Shown here piece by piece: positions 6,919 through 10,792 of a stretch of DNA of 10,792 nt. Below the pieces are notes generated by a model. It saw only the letters and a program-made list of their open reading frames with translations. It was not told the DNA's origin and searched no databases. The first letter of the stretch is position 1, and every line of letters begins with the position of its first letter. The stretch comes from UBA987 sp047620825 (GTDB taxonomy: Bacteria > Bacteroidota > Bacteroidia > NS11-12g > UBA9320): contig JBLHOC010000110.1 of the NCBI GenBank assembly GCA_047620825.1, positions 1-10,792 of the forward strand, given 5' to 3'. The position numbers and the translations under genes are program-made.

Positions 6919-7826
6919 GCGTTGAATAATCTTTTGGTTGATTTACTAATGTTTCTGTAGTACTTAATCAAAAACTTTTCACTGATTAAAGAGGCTAAAA
7001 AATCATTACTTGAACTAGACTTATCAATGGAGACGTGCACATACTCTCCTGTAGTTCCATACTGCATTTCCTTGGATTCTAGATACGTGATAAATCGAGC
7101 TTTATCTTCAGCTTCAACCTGTATTTCAAAAACCAATTGTTTATTATCCGCTTCTAATTCATTCACCGCACCGCTGAATACCGACTGACCTTTCCGCAGA
7201 AATATCATGTGGTCACTCACCGTTTCAATTTCATGTAACTGCTGACTACTTAAAATTACCGCAGTCGCATAGCTTTTATCCTGAAGGATGTTTTTTAAAT
7301 CGCTTAAAAACTTTTGTTGCGTATTGATGTCCAAATTCGCTAAAGGTTCATCGAGCACCAACAAATTAGGTTTACCAATGAGCATTCGCGCTAATTCAAA
7401 CCTTAGTCTATAACCAGTTGAAATTTCTGTCCACTTCAAGTGCTTGTAATCCATGAGTCCGAGAAACTCTAGAATCTCATCTAAATACGCGTCACTCTCA
7501 TCTGCTTTAATCCCGTCCAACGAGGCTTTAAGTTTTAGATTTTGGATAAGACTACCATACCACCTTGGAATTCGCTGTGGAATAAACGCAATTTTGGATT
7601 TCACTTCGGTCCAATCTGAATCGCCATCCACTGGACTACCGAAATAGTTCAATTCGCCGTCAGCTGAAAGCTCACCAGCGATGATATTGAGTAAGGTCGT
7701 TTTTCCATTTCCGTTCTCTCCAACAACACCTACGATTGACCCTTCTTTTAAGGCTATTGCGGGGACCTGAAGATGAAAACGAGAACGTGGATATTCTTTA
7801 TTAATGTTTGAAGCGCTAAAAATCAT
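6915..7826 (-). CDS. ABC transporter ATP-binding protein with atypical H-loop
   Basis: This 303-residue cytoplasmic ATPase has Walker A GENGNGKT (36-43), Q-loop Q84 (FIPQ), the signature position as ISTGYRLR (135-142) instead of LSGGQ, Walker B LLVLDEP (155-161) with catalytic E160, and D-loop LANLD (162-166). The H-loop reads ILSSQQLHEIE (191-201), so Gln195 replaces the usual histidine of SSHxLxExE. Residues 230-303 form a C-terminal extension like those of NatA/DrrA-type ABC-2 exporters, with a degenerate ending (NISKSTKRLF). The domain order and length fit an exporter ATPase. It is first in a three-gene operon with the two paralogous membrane proteins, so it most likely powers them. ATG 7826 is 34 bases past a TAnnTTTG element. 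Confidence 0.93.
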   Translation of the reverse strand: MIFSASNINKEYPRSRFHLQVPAIALKEGSIVGVVGENGNGKTTLLNIIAGELSADGELNYFGSPVDGDSDWTEVKSKIAFIPQRIPRWYGSLIQNLKLKASLDGIKADESDAYLDEILEFLGLMDYKHLKWTEISTGYRLRFELARMLIGKPNLLVLDEPLANLDINTQQKFLSDLKNILQDKSYATAVILSSQQLHEIETVSDHMIFLRKGQSVFSGAVNELEADNKQLVFEIQVEAEDKARFITYLESKEMQYGTTGEYVHVSIDKSSSSNDFLASLISEKFLIKYYRNISKSTKRLFNA

Positions 7827-7860
7827 AATAGGTCTTGATTCGATAAAAACGTAATTGAGA

Positions 7861-7868
7861 CAAATATA
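7861..7868 (-). promoter_or_regulatory. Putative -7 element (TATATTTG) for the ABC cassette
   Basis: The minus strand reads TATATTTG, an exact TAnnTTTG match, in the 115-bp gap between the biotin carboxylase stop and the ATPase start. It predicts a leader of roughly 28 bases before ATG 7826. About 18-22 bases upstream is TTTTAC, only a partial match to the -33 TTTG. Confidence 0.45.
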
Positions 7869-7899
7869 GTCTTAATCAAAAACCGTAAAAGACCAAAGT

Positions 7900-7914
7900 A
7901 TCTGTTTAACAGAT
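7900..7914. promoter_or_regulatory. Perfect 15-bp inverted repeat, possible operator or weak terminator
   Basis: ATCTGTT-T-AACAGAT is a perfect palindrome with a one-base centre. It lies about 30 bases upstream of the ABC -7 element and 28 bases after the biotin carboxylase stop. It could be a dimeric regulator site for the ABC operon. As a terminator for the carboxylase it would be weak: the stem is short and no strong T-tract follows on the minus strand. Confidence 0.35.
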
Positions 7915-7941
7915 GAACTAAAATGATTATGAAAAATATGG

Positions 7942-9450
7942 TTAAGCGTTACGTCGATTTAAGAACCAATCTGAGTCTCTTTGACTTGTTGGTAAGACCG
8001 GCTTATTAGATGGTTTCAGCAACTGAATAGCTAACAATGCCGCTGCCGTAGCCGATTCATTTTCCGACTCAAGCACTTGCTCATGACTGAAGTATTTCTG
8101 AACAAATTGCGTATCAAAGTCGGCTGAAATGAAATTAGGATGGTTTAAGACAAAACTTCCAAATTCCAGCGTTGTTTGTAGCCCTTCGATATGAAAATTC
8201 GCAATGGCCATTTTCATTTCTTCAATAGCCTCTTGTCTGGTTGGTGCCCACACAATTAGTTTAGCAATCATATTGTCGTAAAAGATTGGAATATCATAAC
8301 CAGTCTCTACAAAATCATCCACACGAATGTTTGGCCCTTGTGGTGGATCGTAACGTTCGATTCGACCGATGTTTGGCAAAAAGTCATTCATGGGATCTTC
8401 TGCACAAACCCGTAATTCCAATGCATGACCATTAATGGATAAATCATCCTGCTTAAAAGCCAGTGCTTCTCCTTGTGCGACAAGAATTTGCTGCTCAACC
8501 AAGTCCAAACCGGTAATCATTTCAGTTACTGGGTGTTCAACTTGCAGCCTGGTATTCATTTCCAGAAAATAGAATTTAAGGTCACTATCAACCAAAAACT
8601 CAACTGTACCTGCACCCGAATAATTACAAGCTTTTGCAACATTAACTGCTGCAGCGCCCATGGCATTTCTCAGGTCTTCGGTTAAAATAGCAGAAGGTGC
8701 TTCTTCAACCAATTTTTGGTGACGTCGTTGAATGCTGCATTCTCGTTCGAAAAGGTGAACGATGTTACCGTGATTGTCCCCAAGTACTTGTATTTCAATG
8801 TGACGTGGGTTTTGAACAAATTTTTCGACAAATACCGCACCATCACCAAAAGATGAAATCGCTTCACTGATGGCCAACTTCATTTGGCTTTCAAGCTCTT
8901 CTGCGTTTTTCACCATACGCATTCCTTTTCCACCACCGCCAGCACTTGCTTTGATCAACACAGGAAAACCTATGCTTTTAGCAATCTCTATGGCCTTCAA
9001 TGGATCCTCAACAGCTTCGTTGACACCTGGAACCATTGGTACATCATATTTTGCAACAGCGTCTTTAGACGCTAGCTTGCTTCCCATAACCTCCATCGCT
9101 TCCGGAGATGGTCCTATTAAAATAATGTTGTTATCGGTTAACCTTCTAGCGAAAGCAGCGTTTTCAGACAAAAATCCGTAACCAGGGTGAATCGCGTCCA
9201 CGTTGTTCGCTTTACAGATGTCGATGATCTTATCAGCTTGGAGGTAACTCTCGTTGCTTGGTCCAGGACCTAAACAAAATGCGTCATCAGCCATTCGAAT
9301 ATGTTTCGAAAAACGATCTGCTTCGGAGTACACCGCAACGGTATAAATACCTAACTTTTGGCAAGTGCGTATGACTCTTACAGCAATTTCACCACGATTG
9401 GCGATCAATATTTTTTGAATCTTCTTCAAGAATATATTAGAATTTGTCAA
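7942..9450 (-). CDS. accC: Biotin carboxylase subunit of an acyl-CoA (acetyl/propionyl-CoA) carboxylase
   Basis: The enzyme carboxylates protein-bound biotin using ATP and bicarbonate. Motifs: IANRGEIA (16-23), HPGYGFLSENAAFA (88-101), the glycine loop GGGGKGMR (171-178), ERECSIQRRHQKLVEEAP (235-252), EMNTRLQVEHPVTE (297-310) and GHALELRVCAEDP (341-353). E297, N299, R301, E305 and R347 match the E. coli active-site residues E288, N290, R292, E296 and R338. At about 500 residues it exceeds E. coli AccC (449) but has no C-terminal biotinyl domain (no MKM motif), so carrier and carboxyltransferase are separate and not in this window. The frame has no ATG: a TGA precedes TTG 9450, and TTG 9429 (giving MKKIQKILIANRG) fits the family start better. 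The TTG 9450 start overlaps the upstream gene by 14 bp. A propionyl-CoA role is possible. Confidence 0.93.
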   Translation of the reverse strand: MTNSNIFLKKIQKILIANRGEIAVRVIRTCQKLGIYTVAVYSEADRFSKHIRMADDAFCLGPGPSNESYLQADKIIDICKANNVDAIHPGYGFLSENAAFARRLTDNNIILIGPSPEAMEVMGSKLASKDAVAKYDVPMVPGVNEAVEDPLKAIEIAKSIGFPVLIKASAGGGGKGMRMVKNAEELESQMKLAISEAISSFGDGAVFVEKFVQNPRHIEIQVLGDNHGNIVHLFERECSIQRRHQKLVEEAPSAILTEDLRNAMGAAAVNVAKACNYSGAGTVEFLVDSDLKFYFLEMNTRLQVEHPVTEMITGLDLVEQQILVAQGEALAFKQDDLSINGHALELRVCAEDPMNDFLPNIGRIERYDPPQGPNIRVDDFVETGYDIPIFYDNMIAKLIVWAPTRQEAIEEMKMAIANFHIEGLQTTLEFGSFVLNHPNFISADFDTQFVQKYFSHEQVLESENESATAAALLAIQLLKPSNKPVLPTSQRDSDWFLNRRNA

Positions 9451-9898
9451 TCATTGGAAGATCCAACAATTCCTTTTCCTCTTCACCGATTGATCCTATT
9501 CCGAAAATACCGCCAGATGCTTTCGCAACTTCAACGGCAATATCGTGTAATGAATCACGGAACTGCAATGCGTATGTTGGGTTTAATTTAGGTAGGATCG
9601 TATTTAAAGTGGTCAACTCAACCGTCGCAGCTTGCACTCTTTCTTCAGATGTATTCCCTAAATTTTCAAATAGTGTCTCAATCGACCCGATTAAATTGCT
9701 ATTTGCCAACTCATTATACACATAGTGCACATCGTTCTGCTCAGAGAATGTTTTGGTTTTTATGACCTGTTCGATACGAGATAATTCATTTGCAGATAGT
9801 TCTCCATCAGCACAACCTATCAATATACCAACAACAATTGGTGCATTTGTTAGGCTTTGTTTTTCAGTATCGTTCAAATTTCTAAGTGGGAAGTCCAT
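9437..9898 (-). CDS. TerB-like small protein, function unknown
   Basis: The product is a 153-residue soluble, largely helical protein. Near the N-terminus it has APIVVGILIGCADGELSANE (19-38), resembling the TerB-like fold in which a helix is followed by ADGxxxxxE (here D31 and E38). The C-terminal segment KASGGIFGIGSIGEEE is like one I associate with conserved hypothetical proteins of Bacteroidota. There is no signal peptide or transmembrane helix. TerB-like domains occur in tellurite and stress systems and as fused accessory domains; no tellurite genes are nearby, so no role is assigned. ATG 9898 is divergent from ccmB. The TAA at 9437 lies inside the longest version of the biotin carboxylase frame, so the two are probably one transcript. 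Confidence 0.82.
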   Translation of the reverse strand: MDFPLRNLNDTEKQSLTNAPIVVGILIGCADGELSANELSRIEQVIKTKTFSEQNDVHYVYNELANSNLIGSIETLFENLGNTSEERVQAATVELTTLNTILPKLNPTYALQFRDSLHDIAVEVAKASGGIFGIGSIGEEEKELLDLPMIDKF

Positions 9899-9904
9899 TT
9901 AACG

Positions 9905-9912
9905 TAATTTTG
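9905..9912 (+). promoter_or_regulatory. Putative -7 element (TAATTTTG) for ccmB
   Basis: TAATTTTG is an exact TAnnTTTG match, 11 bases before the ccmB ATG, implying a very short leader of roughly 5 bases. The -33 region would fall inside the divergent TerB-like gene and has no clear TTG. Confidence 0.45.
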
Positions 9913-9916
9913 CGAG

Positions 9917-9924
9917 CAAAAATA
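9917..9924 (-). promoter_or_regulatory. Putative -7 element (TATTTTTG) for the TerB-like/biotin carboxylase operon
   Basis: The minus strand reads TATTTTTG, an exact TAnnTTTG match, 18 bases before ATG 9898. It shares its last base with the A of the ccmB start codon and faces the ccmB element four bases away, so the two promoters could not easily fire at once. Confidence 0.45.
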
Positions 9925-10586
9925 TGCAAATAGGGCTAATTAGGCAGGCAAAAATCCTTTTTTTAAAGGAGATAAAAACAGAATGGAGAAACCGTTATGC
10001 CATCAATGGTATACTCGTTCAATTGGTGTCCGCTGTCTTTATCACAAATCTGTGTTTCCCAGCCTTAAAACCAATGACTTGGAATGCCCTGTTTTGGGTC
10101 ATCATTCTGTTCTCCGCTGTTAATGCCATCGCCAGAAGTTTTATCCAAGAACGTGACGGAAGGCTTCTATATTTCCATAGCCTTGTAAATCCATTAGCCG
10201 TGCTCTACAGCAAAATGTTATTCAACGTCATTTTAACCGTGCTGATCTCCTTACTTGGTCTGATTCTATTTTCTCTATTTTTAGATAAACCCGGTTGGGA
10301 TTTATGGCGATACGGGACATTAGTTGTTCTTTTTTCTATTGGACTGGGCGTTTTATTTACAACCATATCCGCTATAGCTGCAAAAACAAAAGCAGGAGGC
10401 ATTATAATGCCACTGTTGAGTTTTCCACTTATTATACCAATGATTGTAGTAGCAGTTTCTGCAGGTGTAATGATCGTAATGGGCGATCACAACAACTTTC
10501 TTCAAAATGCGTCCATATTGGCTCTACTCGACGTAATGATTGCGGTGTTGGCTTCTGTAATGTTTAAGTTTCTCTGGCAGAATTGA
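9924..10586 (+). CDS. ccmB: Heme exporter protein B, cytochrome c maturation
   Basis: This 220-residue inner-membrane protein has six predicted helices (near 28-45, 53-72, 97-119, 131-154, 158-184 and 195-217). CcmB features are visible: KEIKTEWRNRYAINGI (15-30), WNALFWVIILFSAVNAIARSF (53-73), QERDGRLLYF (75-84), a LVNPLAVLYSKMLFN segment (87-101), AIAAKTKAGGIIMPLLSFPLIIP (150-172). CcmB is the permease subunit of the CcmABCD complex, which works with CcmC to load heme onto the chaperone CcmE. Length is normal (E. coli 220). Neither ccmA nor ccmC is adjacent in this window: upstream is a divergent TerB-like gene, and downstream are at least 206 bases without a gene. ATG 9924 follows a TAnnTTTG element. 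Confidence 0.95.
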   Translation: MQIGLIRQAKILFLKEIKTEWRNRYAINGILVQLVSAVFITNLCFPALKPMTWNALFWVIILFSAVNAIARSFIQERDGRLLYFHSLVNPLAVLYSKMLFNVILTVLISLLGLILFSLFLDKPGWDLWRYGTLVVLFSIGLGVLFTTISAIAAKTKAGGIIMPLLSFPLIIPMIVVAVSAGVMIVMGDHNNFLQNASILALLDVMIAVLASVMFKFLWQN

Positions 10587-10792
10587 GTGTTCAGCGTAGC
10601 TGGATGCAAGGTTGAATTTTTATTGTTTAATTTTTAATTGAATGGTCATTCTGCGTCTATTGTAAAGCATCTGTTTATTCCGGCACACTGTAATTTCTAT
10701 TTCAACACTTCCTAATACATATTGCATTCAACACGTTACATTTAGCATTTGTTGCTTAGGGCTTCCGCCCTATAACCCGACTGTCTTTTTTT
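10587..10792. other. Non-coding A+T-rich tail after ccmB
   Basis: I find no convincing coding frame on either strand in these 206 bases. A short imperfect palindrome (CAGC-GTA-GCTG) follows the ccmB stop, then a T/A-rich run. The far end carries the hairpin at 10757-10772. A ccmC-type gene, which often follows ccmB, is not seen. Confidence 0.5.
10757..10792 (+). repeat. Stem-loop with downstream T-tract at window edge; possible terminator or intergenic repeat end
   Basis: TAGGGC and GCCCTA form a perfect 6-bp stem around TTCC (10757-10772). The T run at 10786-10792 begins 13 bases later, which is too far for a classical intrinsic terminator unless the structure continues beyond the edge. The sequence has the look of one arm of a larger intergenic inverted repeat, which cannot be tested here. 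Confidence 0.3.

Noticed and set aside
6915..7826. The ABC ATPase as CcmA, partner of CcmB
   Set aside because: It is translationally coupled to the two membrane proteins, is about 100 residues longer than CcmA, and is separated from ccmB by an unrelated operon.
8870..9181. Plus-strand frame of 103 codons opposite the biotin carboxylase
   Set aside because: It is antisense to highly conserved carboxylase motifs, with no independent start signal or recognisable product.
9444..9725. Plus-strand frame of 93 codons opposite the TerB-like gene
   Set aside because: Shadow of the minus-strand gene with low-complexity Ser/Asn-rich translation.

Overview
The window looks like a chromosomal stretch of a member of the Bacteroidota, most likely a marine Flavobacteriales-type organism. 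The evidence is the A+T-rich composition, the absence of clear Shine-Dalgarno sequences, several copies of the Bacteroidota -7 promoter element TAnnTTTG just upstream of start codons, and the gene families present (CcmB, a PnuC-type transporter, an approximately 500-residue stand-alone biotin carboxylase, and a TerB-like small protein of a type familiar from this phylum). There are no rRNA genes, tRNA genes, CRISPR arrays or recognisable insertion sequences.

Layout. (1) Positions 1-3272, minus strand: a run of tightly spaced genes read in the order CaCA-type cation antiporter, leucyl/phenylalanyl-tRNA-protein transferase (aat), and a secreted EreA/ChaN-like hydrolase. The hydrolase C-terminus looks like an outer-membrane beta-barrel and runs off the left edge. 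A 62-codon ORF of unknown reality lies directly ahead of the antiporter. (2) Positions 3273-3577: divergent intergenic region holding a strong terminator-like hairpin and a TAnnTTTG element just ahead of pnuC. (3) Positions 3578-4168, plus strand: a PnuC-family vitamin transporter that converges on the next operon with one base between the stop codons. (4) Positions 4170-7826, minus strand: a three-gene operon of an ABC ATPase followed by two paralogous eight-helix membrane proteins, each with a large extracytoplasmic domain. (5) Positions 7942-9898, minus strand: a TerB-like small protein and a biotin carboxylase whose reading frames overlap. (6) Positions 9924-10586, plus strand: ccmB, divergent from the TerB-like gene across a 25-bp gap that carries two opposed promoter elements. 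(7) Positions 10587-10792: non-coding sequence with a short hairpin at the edge.

Most of the window is ordinary housekeeping and transport. The part most likely to be undescribed is the ABC cassette at 4170-7826. The two membrane proteins are clearly related to each other and match no transporter permease family I recognise. The ATPase carries a glutamine where the switch (H-loop) histidine normally sits and has a non-canonical signature motif. A second candidate is the hydrolase-barrel fusion at 1-1727. Functions of both are inferred from sequence patterns only; no database search was possible.
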